Shown: positions 1 to 7,670 of the stretch, one piece after another
How positions within the stretch are numbered: the first letter of the stretch is position 1
Layout: each line of letters opens with the position of its first letter
From: JACVRW01 sp052038485
GTDB lineage: Bacteria > Actinomycetota > Thermoleophilia > Solirubrobacterales > Thermoleophilaceae
Assembly: GCA_052038485.1 (NCBI GenBank)
Contig: JBQGCL010000039.1
Coordinates: 1 to 64,000, forward strand
Direction of reading: 5' to 3'
DNA length: 64,000 bases
Position numbers and translations under genes: made by a program
The notes under the pieces: generated by a model
What the model was told of the DNA's origin: nothing
The model's database searches: none
Seen by the model: the letters and a program-made list of their open reading frames with translations, nothing else

Positions 1-1643
1 CCGTCGCAGGCGGTGGCCACGAAGACGTTCGGCTTGCGGCCCTTCAGCTTGACCGCCTTGCGGAAGGCGCGGTGGCGGCCGCTCACGACGACGTCGTAGC
101 CCCTGCCGCCGTCGCGCGACACGAGCAGGCCGTAGGTCACGTGCCCGGCCACCTCGCGGCCGCGCTCGCTGCGGTCCTTCACCTTGCTCACGCGTACGGC
201 CACGCTGCGGCCGTGGCGCTGCGCCTTGCCCTTCGCGCGCGGGGAGGTGACGTCGTAGGCGCGGGCCAGGTCGGTGGCCGCCTTGCCGTCGACGATCCCG
301 GCGCCGGTGTACTGGTTCCAGCCCCGGCCGCGCGTCTGGCGCGCCGAGCGGATCAGCACCTGCGCCACCTGCTCGGAGGCGAGCCGCGGCTCGACCTGCC
401 AGACCAGGGCTGCGATGCCGGACACGATCGGCGCGGCGAAGCTGGTGCCCTGGCCGTACGCGAAGCGCACGCCGCCCTGGGGCACGAGCCGCGACGGGCA
501 GACGCCGACCGGGAAGGGCGGGTCCCACTCGGTACCGCCGGTCGCCGGCAGCGTCGACAGCACACCCGTCGTGCAGTCGTCGGCGGCGCCCGGCGCGGCG
601 ATGCTGACGTAGCGGTTGTGGGTCGAGAAGTCGGCCGGCTGGCCGTCGGGCTTGGTGGCGCCGACGGAGAGGCCGATGCCGGGCGCGCCGCCGCGGCCGC
701 CGAGCACCGCCGCCGGGAACTGGAGCTGGTTGCCCGAGTTGCCGGTGTTGCCCGAGGCGGCGACCGGCAGCATGTCGTTGAGGAAGGCCAGCGCCAGGGC
801 GCGCGCGAGCGTCGGCGTGTCGGCGCTCTGCGAGCCGGCCAGGCTCATGTTCAGAACGTCGGCGCCGCGCCGGATGGCGAAGTCGATCCCGCGCAGCAGG
901 TCGCGCGTGGTGAAGTCGCCGTCCTCCGACGCGCGGATGGCGAGCACCTTGGTGTTGCCGGCCACGCCCTTGGTGCCGATGCCGTTGCCGTCCACCGCCG
1001 CGATCAGCCCGGTGACGAACGTCCCGTGGCCGACCGCGTCGGTCACGTCCGTGCCGCGGGTGAACGTGTCGTACGTGCGCGCGATGCGGCCGGCGAACTC
1101 GGGGTGGCTGAGGTCGAGGCCGGTGTCCATCACCGCGATCGACCGGCGCGACCCGCCGCCGGCGGCGATCAAAGCCTCGCCGGCCCGGACGTCGTCGTAG
1201 AACCAGGTGAACTTGATGCCGGTCAGCGGGTCGACCGCATCGAGCGGATCGACGGCCGTGTGCAGCTTGCGGTCGGGCTCGACGTAGGCCACGCGCGGGT
1301 CGTCGACCAGCTCGGCGGCGAGCGCGTCGCCGTCCGGCACGGTGGCCGCCAGCACGCCGATCGAGTCGAACGGCTCGGGCCTGGCTCCCAGCCCCTCGAG
1401 CTCCCGCGCCACGCCGGCGAGGTTCTGGTGCTCGCGCACGCCGACCAGCACGCGGGCGCGGCCGCTGCGCGCGGCGATGCGCGTCGACGCGGGCTCGGCC
1501 TTGCCGTCCAGGGGCAGCGAGCGCACGTGCGCGGCGCGCAGCGCCTGGAGTCCCAGCAGGTCCTCTGAGGCGTGCGCCGGCGCGGCGAAGAGCGGCGCCG
1601 CGCAGAGCGAGATCGCGAGCACGGCTCTCCGCATCGCCACCAT
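1..1643 (-). CDS. Secreted subtilisin-like serine protease (S8), C-terminus cut by window edge
   Basis: Extracellular endopeptidase of the subtilase family. Reading from ATG at 1643, a signal peptide (MRRAVLAISLCAAPLFA, ending near AHA) is followed by an inhibitor-like prodomain and the catalytic domain with Asp173 in AVMDTGLD, His206 in GHGTFVTGL, the oxyanion Asn in ASGNTGNSGN and Ser401 in GTSFAAP. At least 547 residues are visible and the C-terminal beta-rich part continues past position 1. A second ATG at 1634 gives a shorter signal peptide and is equally plausible. It is divergent from lgt with only 24 bp between starts. The triad is complete, so activity is expected; the substrate is not readable. 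Confidence 0.93.
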   Translation of the reverse strand, partial: MVAMRRAVLAISLCAAPLFAAPAHASEDLLGLQALRAAHVRSLPLDGKAEPASTRIAARSGRARVLVGVREHQNLAGVARELEGLGARPEPFDSIGVLAATVPDGDALAAELVDDPRVAYVEPDRKLHTAVDPLDAVDPLTGIKFTWFYDDVRAGEALIAAGGGSRRSIAVMDTGLDLSHPEFAGRIARTYDTFTRGTDVTDAVGHGTFVTGLIAAVDGNGIGTKGVAGNTKVLAIRASEDGDFTTRDLLRGIDFAIRRGADVLNMSLAGSQSADTPTLARALALAFLNDMLPVAASGNTGNSGNQLQFPAAVLGGRGGAPGIGLSVGATKPDGQPADFSTHNRYVSIAAPGAADDCTTGVLSTLPATGGTEWDPPFPVGVCPSRLVPQGGVRFAYGQGTSFAAPIVSGIAALVWQVEPRLASEQVAQVLIRSARQTRGRGWNQYTGAGIVDGKAATDLARAYDVTSPRAKGKAQRHGRSVAVRVSKVKDRSERGREVAGHVTYGLLVSRDGGRGYDVVVSGRHRAFRKAVKLKGRKPNVFVATACD

Positions 1644-1648
1644 CGTAG

Positions 1649-1658
1649 TGGCTAGCCT
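1649..1658. promoter_or_regulatory. Shared bidirectional -10 region for the subtilase and lgt
   Basis: The 24-bp gap between two divergent starts contains the palindrome GGCTAGCC (1650-1657). Read on the plus strand it gives TAGCCT (1653-1658) nine bases before the lgt ATG; read on the minus strand it gives TAGCCA five bases before the first protease ATG (14 before the second). No -35 hexamer is obvious. This is inferred from position and the TANNNT pattern that recurs in this window. Confidence 0.4.
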
Positions 1659-1667
1659 GCGTCGCAC

Positions 1668-2420
1668 ATGCAGCCGGAGATCCACCTCGGCCCGCTCGAC
1701 CTGCAGACCTTCGGCCTCGCCTTCGCCTGCGCGTTCCTGGCCTCCGGCGCCCTGTTCGCCAAGCGGCTTCAGGAGCTCGGCAAGCCGCCCGACTGGACCT
1801 ACGAGGGGATCTTCGCGGCGCTGATCGGCGGCCTCGTCGGCTCGCGGCTCGACTACATCATCCAGAACTGGGACAAGGTCTCCGGGGACATCCTCGGCAA
1901 CATCTTCTCGGGCTCGGGACTGGTCTTCTTCGGCGGGCTGATCGGCGGTGCCGTCGGGGTCCTGTTGTGGGCGCGCTGGCGCAACTTCCTCGGCTGGGAG
2001 CTGCTCGACACGGCCGCCGCGCCGATCGCGATCGGGTACGCGGTCGGCCGGATCGGCTGCCAGCTGTCGGGCGACGGCGACTACGGCGAGCCGTCGGACC
2101 TGCCCTGGGCGATGTCGTATCCGGACGGGACGGTTCCCACCACCGACGAGGTTCACCCCACGCCCGTCTACGAGACCTTCACGATGGGTCTGGTCACGCT
2201 GCTGCTGTGGAACCTGCGGGACCGCGTCGCGCCCGGCGTGCTGTTCGGGCTCTACCTGTTCCTCGCGGGGGTGGAGCGCTTCCTGGTCGAGTTCATCCGC
2301 CGCAACGACGAGGTGCTCGCCGGCCTGACCGTCCCGCAGCTGTTCAGCCTGGCGATGATGGCCGGCGGCGCGGCGCTGATCGCGGCGCGCCGGAACGTAC
2401 CGCGGCCCGCCACGGCCTGA
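1668..2420 (+). CDS. lgt: Prolipoprotein diacylglyceryl transferase
   Basis: Transfers diacylglycerol from phosphatidylglycerol to the lipobox cysteine of prolipoproteins in the cytoplasmic membrane, the first step of lipoprotein maturation. The 250-residue protein has about seven hydrophobic segments and the family signature GRIGCQLSGDGDYG at 127-140, with the conserved GSR/LDY region near 59 and HPTPVYE at 163-169; Arg204 in VERFLVEFIRR matches the late conserved arginine region. Length is slightly short but normal for actinobacteria. Predicted lipoproteins in this window (24.3 and 44.9 kb) are possible clients. The 3' end overlaps the convergent permease gene by 77 bp. Confidence 0.95.
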   Translation: MQPEIHLGPLDLQTFGLAFACAFLASGALFAKRLQELGKPPDWTYEGIFAALIGGLVGSRLDYIIQNWDKVSGDILGNIFSGSGLVFFGGLIGGAVGVLLWARWRNFLGWELLDTAAAPIAIGYAVGRIGCQLSGDGDYGEPSDLPWAMSYPDGTVPTTDEVHPTPVYETFTMGLVTLLLWNLRDRVAPGVLFGLYLFLAGVERFLVEFIRRNDEVLAGLTVPQLFSLAMMAGGAALIAARRNVPRPATA

Positions 2421-3186
2421 GCGCGGCGCCCAGGGCCGCCGCGCCGCACAGCGTGAGCGCGACCGACGCCCCGGCTGCGCTGCCCGCCTGGGCGGACAGC
2501 TGGATGCCGGCGGTCCCCGCCGCGGCCGCGACCAGCCCGCCGGCGACCATCGCGGCGCCCGGGCCGCGCACGTGGCCGCGCACAGCGACCGGCGGGCCGA
2601 CCAGCACCGCGAGCACCAGCAGCGCTCCGAGGCCCTGGACGGCGACCGCGATCGCCGCGGCCATCAGCGCGAGCAGGACGAGCCTGATCAGCCCCGGCCT
2701 GAGCCCGAGAGCGCTCGCGCCGCCCGGGTCGAAGGCGGTGGCCGCGAACGGGCGTCGCAACGCGGCGAGCGCGCCCCCGCCGGCCACCAGCAGCACGGCG
2801 GCGGCGATCAGGTCGCCGTCGCTGACCCCGAGCGGTTGGCCGAACAGCAGCTCCTCGAGCCGCTGCGGGGAGTCCGGCGCGAGCGCCAGCAGCGAGCCGA
2901 GCCCGACCAGCCCGGTCACCGCGACGGCCGTGCCGGTGTCCGGCCCCACGCGCGGGTCGCGCGCCGCCAGAGCGATCAGCGCGGCCGCGACCAGCGCGCC
3001 GCCGGCCGCGCCGAGCAGCAGCGGCGCCCCGGCGAGCGCGGCCAGCACGAGGCCGGGCAGCATGCCGTGGGAGAGCGATTCGCCGGCGTAGGCGAGCCGC
3101 TCGCTGACCACCCAGAAGCCGAGCGCGCCGCAGAATCCCCCGGCGAGCACGACCTCCAGCGTGGCGCGCAGCTCGATGTCGCTCAT
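2344..3186 (-). CDS. Metal ABC transporter permease 2 (ZnuB/MntB family)
   Basis: Membrane subunit of an ABC-3 family divalent-metal importer. The 280-residue protein is almost entirely hydrophobic with eight or so helices and the family-typical GESLSHGMLPG stretch near residue 35 and AFDPGGASALGL near 170. Its ATG overlaps the stop of the upstream ATPase gene by four bases (ATGA), so it is translationally coupled and last in a permease-ATPase-permease operon. It is homologous to the 3935-4762 permease, so the transporter channel is probably a heterodimer. The C-terminal 25 residues are Arg/Pro-rich and lie antisense over lgt. No substrate-binding protein is encoded beside it. Confidence 0.85.
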   Translation of the reverse strand: MSDIELRATLEVVLAGGFCGALGFWVVSERLAYAGESLSHGMLPGLVLAALAGAPLLLGAAGGALVAAALIALAARDPRVGPDTGTAVAVTGLVGLGSLLALAPDSPQRLEELLFGQPLGVSDGDLIAAAVLLVAGGGALAALRRPFAATAFDPGGASALGLRPGLIRLVLLALMAAAIAVAVQGLGALLVLAVLVGPPVAVRGHVRGPGAAMVAGGLVAAAAGTAGIQLSAQAGSAAGASVALTLCGAAALGAALRPWRAAVRSGAPRSAPRRRPSSPG

Positions 3187-3938
3187 CGCTCGTCGTGCTC
3201 GTGCTCGTGGTGGTGCATCGTCACCGCGCGGGCCGCGCCCGTCTCGTCGAGCACGATCAGCTCGCGGCCGTAGGTGGCCTCGATGGTCGCGCGGTCGAGC
3301 GCCTCGGCGGGCGGCCCGAAGGCGACCTGGCGCCCGTTGAGGCAGAGCACGAGGTCGAAGCCGCGTGCCCCCTCGACGTCGTGGCTCGAGACCAGCAGCG
3401 TGCGGCCCTCGGCGCGCAGCTGGGCGAAGACCGAGTCGATCCGGCTCGCGCTGGCGGGGTCGACGCCCGCGAGCGGCTCGTCGAGCAGCAGCACGGCGCT
3501 GTCCTGCACGAGTGCGCGGGCGAGCAGGGCGCGCTGGCGCTGGCCGCCGGACAGCTCGCCGAATGGGGTGGCGGCCTGGGCCGCGAGTCCGACCCGCTCG
3601 AGCGCGGCATGGGCGGCGGCTCGGTCGGCGCGTCGCGCCGGCAGCCACCAGCGCCCGTGCGCGAGGCCGCCCATCAGCGCTACGTCGAAGGCGCTCACGG
3701 GGAAATCGAGCCGGGTCCGCTCGGTCTGAGCGACGTAGGCCGGGCGCGCGGCCACGCTCACGCTGCCGGCGAGCGGCTCGAGCTCGCCGATCAGGGCTCG
3801 GAAGAGCGTCGTCTTGCCGCCCCCGTTGGGGCCGAGCACGCACACCGTCTGTCCGGCGCCCGCCGCGAAGGAGACCTCGCTGAGGACGGCCCGGCCGCCG
3901 TACCCGGCGGAGAGGCCGTCGGCCTGGACCGCGCTCAT
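3183..3938 (-). CDS. Metal ABC transporter ATP-binding protein (ZnuC-like)
   Basis: Cytoplasmic ATPase that powers import of zinc, manganese or iron. All motifs are present: Walker A GPNGGGKTT at 36-44, Q-loop near Q71, signature LSGGQ at 129-133, Walker B LLLDEP at 150-155 and switch His186. The C-terminus is unusually histidine-rich (MHHHEHEHDER), which suggests metal binding and favours zinc as substrate; this is inference. It overlaps both flanking permease genes by four bases. The putative Zur/Fur operator upstream of the operon supports metal-dependent repression. Confidence 0.92.
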   Translation of the reverse strand: MSAVQADGLSAGYGGRAVLSEVSFAAGAGQTVCVLGPNGGGKTTLFRALIGELEPLAGSVSVAARPAYVAQTERTRLDFPVSAFDVALMGGLAHGRWWLPARRADRAAAHAALERVGLAAQAATPFGELSGGQRQRALLARALVQDSAVLLLDEPLAGVDPASASRIDSVFAQLRAEGRTLLVSSHDVEGARGFDLVLCLNGRQVAFGPPAEALDRATIEATYGRELIVLDETGAARAVTMHHHEHEHDER

Positions 3939-4762
3939 GTCGCCATCACGACTCCTCGACGAACTGCCGCGGCGGCGGCGACGAGCGCGTAGATCCCGGC
4001 TCCCAGCACCGCCACCGGCGGCCCCGGCGGCAGGTCGAGCCAGTAGGCGCCGTACAGGCCGAGCACCCCTTCGGCGAGCGCGAACGCGATCGACCAGATC
4101 AGCAGCGCGGGGATCGTGCGCGCGACCAGCCGTGCGGCCGCCCCCGGCAGCACGTAGATCGCCGCCACCAGCAGCGCGCCCACCGCCGGGATCGCCGCCA
4201 CGGCGGCCACCGCGACCAGCGCGAGCAGCAGGAAGTCGGCGCGCGCCGCCGGTAGGCCGAGCGTCGGGGCGCCGTCCGGGTCGAACGCGATCGCGGCCCA
4301 GGTGCGCCCGAGCGCCAGGGTCGCCGCGAGCGCGAGCGCGACGGTGGCGGCCGACAGCGCGAGGTCGGCCGTCTCGAGGCCGAGCAGCGTGCCGAACAGC
4401 AGCCGGTCGACGGCAGCTCCGGACTCGAACACGTCGCTGGCGAGCACGACCCCGCCGGCCAGTGCGGCAACCAGCAGCAGCGCGGTCGCCTCGCTCGGCT
4501 CGCGCCCCGCCCGCCCGGCGCGCTCGACACCGCCGGCGTATCCGAGCGCGACGGCCACCCCCGCGAGCAACGGGCTGACCCCCGAGGCATCGGCAACCAC
4601 CAGCCCGGGGAAGGTCGCCGAGCCCACCGCGTGGGTGAAGAAGGCCAGCCGGCGCAGGACGATCCAGGCGCTCAGCAACCCTCCCGCCGCGCCAAGAAGC
4701 ACCACTTCCGCGAGTGCCTCGCGCAGGAACGGGAACTCCAACAGGTCCAGGGGCGAGGGCAC
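3935..4762 (-). CDS. Metal ABC transporter permease 1 (ZnuB/MntB family)
   Basis: First gene of the metal importer operon, starting with GTG at 4762. The 275-residue membrane protein has eight or so helices, the ABC-3 hallmark HAVGSATFPG near residue 43 and AIAFDPDGAPTLGLP near 162. It resembles the downstream permease, so the two likely form a heterodimeric channel with the intervening ATPase. The start codon follows a TAGTCT element by seven bases, implying a leaderless transcript, and a Fur-family operator lies immediately upstream. Metal specificity cannot be settled from the permeases. Confidence 0.87.
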   Translation of the reverse strand: MPSPLDLLEFPFLREALAEVVLLGAAGGLLSAWIVLRRLAFFTHAVGSATFPGLVVADASGVSPLLAGVAVALGYAGGVERAGRAGREPSEATALLLVAALAGGVVLASDVFESGAAVDRLLFGTLLGLETADLALSAATVALALAATLALGRTWAAIAFDPDGAPTLGLPAARADFLLLALVAVAAVAAIPAVGALLVAAIYVLPGAAARLVARTIPALLIWSIAFALAEGVLGLYGAYWLDLPPGPPVAVLGAGIYALVAAAAAVRRGVVMAT

Positions 4763-4769
4763 CCCGCGG

Positions 4770-4792
4770 AGACTAAACGAGAATGATTCTCA
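4770..4792 (-). promoter_or_regulatory. Zur/Fur-type operator and -10 element of the metal ABC operon
   Basis: Positions 4778-4792 hold CGAGAATGATTCTCA, a 7-1-7 inverted repeat whose inner arms GAGAAT/ATTCTC are perfect around G4785; on the minus strand it reads TGAGAATCATTCTCG and matches the Fur/Zur box pattern. Two bases downstream in the minus direction is TAGTCT (4775-4770), then seven bases to the GTG start. A bound repressor would cover the promoter. The metal (Zn for Zur, Fe for Fur) is inferred from the ZnuC-like neighbours. Confidence 0.72.
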
Positions 4793-4898
4793 GTCCGCAC
4801 GAACTTTCTGCGCAATTTGTTAACCAGACACCCCAAAGGTTCCATAACATTGGGCCCCGGGAAATGAAGGACCCACTCTGAAAGCCTCTCGCGCATAT

Positions 4899-5714
4899 GT
4901 GGCAGGTCTCGGCACCACCGGGGTGTTGATCGGATCGTTCTTCTTCCTGCTGACGGTCGGCAGCACCCTGGTCGCCTTCAAGGGCGTTCCCGGCGCCGCC
5001 AGCAACGGCGACCTGTCGAGCATCGAGCTGCGCCAGCAGCAGGAGGCGGCCCAGCGCGGGGGCGGCCTGCTCGCATCGGCCGACATCCTCGGCGGGCATC
5101 GCGCCGACGGCCTGAGCGCCGCCGACAACGTGCTCGGGCGCGTCGCGACCAGCTCCGCCACCGGGCCCGCCGGACGCATCTTCGAGAACGCCGGCGGTGG
5201 AGGCCCCGACGCGCTCCGCCCGGGAGCGCCCGGCGCCCCACTGAGCGAGAAGACCCCGCCGACCGGCACTCCCGCCCCTGGCTCGGGGTCGGGGTCCGGC
5301 TCGGGGTCGGGCGTAGTCGCGACGCCGGTCACCCCGGCTGCCCCGGCCGACGGCGGCTCGTCGGGCTCGGACTCCTCCTCGGGCGGAGACTCCGGCTCGG
5401 GGACCGGCACCGGCTCTGACAGCGGCACCGGCTCGGGCGACAGCGGGACGGGCACCGGCTCCGGCGACAGCGGCACGGGCTCGACCGACCCGGGCGGCAG
5501 CAGCGGCGGCTCGGACTCCGGGACCGGCGGCACCGACACCGGCAGCGGTGGTACCGGCGGAACCGTCACCGACCCGGTCGAGGACACGACCGACACGGTC
5601 GGCGACGTCGTCGGCGAGATCACCGGCGGCGGCTCGCAGGCGGTCGGCGACACCGCCGGCGGTCTGCTCGGCGACGCCGCGGCGGCGGCCAACGACGCGC
5701 TCGCCGTCCCCTAA
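4899..5714 (+). CDS. Membrane-anchored Gly/Ser/Thr-rich low-complexity protein, unknown function
   Basis: I do not recognise a family. The protein has one hydrophobic N-terminal segment (TGVLIGSFFFLLTVGSTLVAF), an Ala-rich linker, a roughly 120-residue Gly/Ser/Thr/Asp repeat region (GSGSGSG, SGTGSGDSGTGTGS) and an Ala/Gly C-terminus with DTTDTVGDVVGEITGG. This looks like an anchored extracellular or periplasmic stalk. The GTG at 4899 has no ribosome-binding site. An in-frame CTG at 4878, seven bases after GAAGGA-like TGAAGG and giving a positively charged N-terminus LKASRAYVAG, may be the true start. An AT-richer stretch at 4800-4860 probably holds its promoter. Confidence 0.65.
   Translation: MAGLGTTGVLIGSFFFLLTVGSTLVAFKGVPGAASNGDLSSIELRQQQEAAQRGGGLLASADILGGHRADGLSAADNVLGRVATSSATGPAGRIFENAGGGGPDALRPGAPGAPLSEKTPPTGTPAPGSGSGSGSGSGVVATPVTPAAPADGGSSGSDSSSGGDSGSGTGTGSDSGTGSGDSGTGTGSGDSGTGSTDPGGSSGGSDSGTGGTDTGSGGTGGTVTDPVEDTTDTVGDVVGEITGGGSQAVGDTAGGLLGDAAAAANDALAVP
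5278..5556 (+). repeat. GC-rich degenerate tandem repeat inside the Gly/Ser/Thr-rich gene
   Basis: Short units of the type GGCTCGGGGTC and GGCACCGGCTC recur, first as a GS-dipeptide run (about 5278-5313) and then as SGTG-type units (about 5390-5550). The units encode flexible linker peptide. Such arrays can change length by slippage. Confidence 0.6.
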
Positions 5715-6415
5715 CGCGTCCCGGCCGCGTTCAGGATCCAGCGCCGCGAGACCGCCTGGAGCTCGAGGTCGTGCTGGAGCGACCGGTGATGGCCCCCCGG
5801 CAGCACCAGCAGGCGCTTCGGCTCGTGCGCCGCGGCGTGCAGCTCCTCGCTGACCGTCCACGGGATCTGCTCGTCGCCGCGCGCGTGCAGGAGCAGGAGC
5901 GCCGTTTCGGGCCCCAGCTCGCCCACCGCGTCGTAGACGCTCAGGGTCGTCAGCCACTCCGCGGTCGCCGGCAGGTCGCAGCGAAAGCGCAGCTCCTCGC
6001 CCGAGCGCAGCCCGCGCAGCAGAAGGTCGTCCGGCGCCGGGCAGATCGCGACGACGGCACACAGCGACGGGTCGCGCGCGCCCGCGTGAATCGCCTGGAA
6101 CCCGCCCATGCTCGACCCGCGCAGCGCGACCGCGGCGGCATGCCCGCGCAGCAGCTCGACCATCGTCAGCGCGTCGTCGATCGCGACCGGCCCGAACTCG
6201 CCGTCGGAGCGCCCGTGGCCGCGGGCGTCGTAGGCCAGCGCGGCGATGCCGTCGGCGCGACAGCCGCGCGCGAAGTCGAAGTGCGACTCCTTTGCCGATC
6301 CCGCCCCGTGCAGGATCACAACGCCCGCGCGGGGCTCCCCCTCGGGCAGGAACAGGGCGTAGGCGAGGCCGTCGAGCTCTCCCAGCTTTGGTGGGGCGGG
6401 GACGGGGTGCTCCAT
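5711..6415 (-). CDS. Alpha/beta hydrolase (dienelactone-hydrolase/serine aminopeptidase type)
   Basis: Cytoplasmic hydrolase, substrate unknown. The alpha/beta fold is shown by HGAG near residue 38, AYDARGHGRSD near 61, the nucleophile elbow GSSMGG near 100 and a late Asp-His pair (HARGDEQIPW, GGHHRSL). I start it at ATG 6415 (234 residues): a GATTAT element lies nine bases upstream on the minus strand, whereas the longer ORF start at 6439 would overlap the lysA start codon. It is divergent from lysA with 22 bp between starts and ends four bases into the preceding gene's stop region. Confidence 0.8.
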   Translation of the reverse strand: MEHPVPAPPKLGELDGLAYALFLPEGEPRAGVVILHGAGSAKESHFDFARGCRADGIAALAYDARGHGRSDGEFGPVAIDDALTMVELLRGHAAAVALRGSSMGGFQAIHAGARDPSLCAVVAICPAPDDLLLRGLRSGEELRFRCDLPATAEWLTTLSVYDAVGELGPETALLLLHARGDEQIPWTVSEELHAAAHEPKRLLVLPGGHHRSLQHDLELQAVSRRWILNAAGTR

Positions 6416-6423
6416 CGCTCCTT

Positions 6424-6430
6424 CATAATC
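6424..6430. promoter_or_regulatory. Overlapping divergent -10 elements for lysA and the alpha/beta hydrolase
   Basis: CATAAT at 6424-6429 lies eight bases before the lysA ATG; the reverse strand of the same bases contains GATTAT nine bases before the hydrolase ATG at 6415. A single AT-rich block therefore appears to serve two leaderless genes. Inference from spacing. Confidence 0.45.
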
Positions 6431-6437
6431 GCGCCGC

Positions 6438-7670
6438 ATGGCGGCGGTTGCGGTTTCGCATGTCTATCCCCTGGGCTCGCGCCTGAACGAGCAGGGCCGG
6501 CTCGAGGTCGGCGGCTGCGACGTGATCGAGGTCGCGCGCGAGTTCGGCACGCCCGCCTACGTCTACGCCGAGGACGACATGCGCGCCCGGGCGCGCGCCT
6601 ACCTGGAGGCGTTCCGGGCGCGCACCGAGCACTTCGAGGTGGTCTACGCCAGCAAGGCCTTTCCCTGCACCGCCGCCTACCGCCTGTTCGCCGAGGAGGG
6701 CCTGTCCGCCGACGTGGCCAGCGGCGGCGAGCTGCACCTGGCGCTCGCGGGCGGCCTCGCACCGGAGCGGATCTACTTCCACGGCAACAACAAGACGCCC
6801 GCCGAGCTCGACTACGCGCTCGAGGCCGGCGTGGGCCACATCGTGGTCGACTCGTTCGACGAGATCGAGCGCCTGCGCGGCCGGGGCGCGCGGGTGATGC
6901 TGCGTGTCACGCCCGGCATCAAGCCCTCGACCCACTCCTACATCCAGACCGGCCAGGAGGACTCCAAGTTCGGTTTCGGCCTCGACGACGTCGAGCGCGC
7001 GGTGGCGGCCTGCGCCGACGCGGGGCTCCAGCTCGACGGCCTGCACGCGCACATCGGCTCGCAGGTGTTCGAGCTAGAGGGCTTCGAGCGCCTGGGCGAG
7101 GTGCTGTCGGAGATCGGGGACTGGCCGCTGCTCAACCTCGGCGGTGGGCTCGGCATCGCGTACACGCGCGACGAGCACCCGCCGCCGGTGGAGGAATACG
7201 TCGAGGCGCTGCTCAGCCGCGCCCCCGGCGACGTGACCGTGCTCTGCGAGCCGGGCCGCTCGCTGGTCGGCAACGCCGGCGTCACGATCTACACGGTCGG
7301 CACGGTCAAGCGGATCCCCGGCGTGCGCACCTACGTCGCGGTCGACGGCGGCATGTCCGACAACCTGCGCCCCATGCTCTACGGCGCCCGCTACGAGGCC
7401 GAGATCGCCGACCGCTTCGGCGGCTCCGACGAGGTCACGATCGCCGGCATGCACTGCGAGTCGGGCGACATCCTCGTGCGCGACGCCCTGCTCGACGACC
7501 CGCGCCCCGGCGACGTGCTCGTGACCCCCGCGACCGGCGCCTACGGCTACGCGATGGCCAACAACTACAACGCGCTCACGCGGCCGCCGGTGATCTTCTG
7601 CAAGGACGGCGACGCCCGCGTGGTGGTGCGCCGCGAGACCTACGACGACCTGACCCGGCGCGATGGCTGA
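6438..7670 (+). CDS. lysA: Diaminopimelate decarboxylase
   Basis: PLP enzyme for the last step of lysine synthesis, meso-diaminopimelate to L-lysine plus CO2. The 410-residue sequence shows the PLP lysine Lys73 in YASKAF, HIGSQ at 205-209, the glycine-rich phosphate loop NLGGGLGI, EPGRSLVG, the catalytic MHCESGD and the C-terminal GAYGYAMANNYN. It leads an overlapping lysA-hom-thrC-thrB-nudix operon, so lysine and threonine branches of the aspartate pathway are co-expressed. ATG 6438 follows a CATAAT element by eight bases, so a leaderless message is likely. Confidence 0.97.
   Translation: MAAVAVSHVYPLGSRLNEQGRLEVGGCDVIEVAREFGTPAYVYAEDDMRARARAYLEAFRARTEHFEVVYASKAFPCTAAYRLFAEEGLSADVASGGELHLALAGGLAPERIYFHGNNKTPAELDYALEAGVGHIVVDSFDEIERLRGRGARVMLRVTPGIKPSTHSYIQTGQEDSKFGFGLDDVERAVAACADAGLQLDGLHAHIGSQVFELEGFERLGEVLSEIGDWPLLNLGGGLGIAYTRDEHPPPVEEYVEALLSRAPGDVTVLCEPGRSLVGNAGVTIYTVGTVKRIPGVRTYVAVDGGMSDNLRPMLYGARYEAEIADRFGGSDEVTIAGMHCESGDILVRDALLDDPRPGDVLVTPATGAYGYAMANNYNALTRPPVIFCKDGDARVVVRRETYDDLTRRDG

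Noticed and set aside
72..1568. Plus-strand open frame of about 500 codons at the left edge
   Set aside because: The minus strand has an intact subtilase catalytic triad and signal peptide; the plus-strand frame has no domain.
5278..5560. CRISPR or VNTR interpretation of the GC-rich repeats
   Set aside because: Units are short, degenerate and in frame, encoding low-complexity linker; there are no spacers of constant length.
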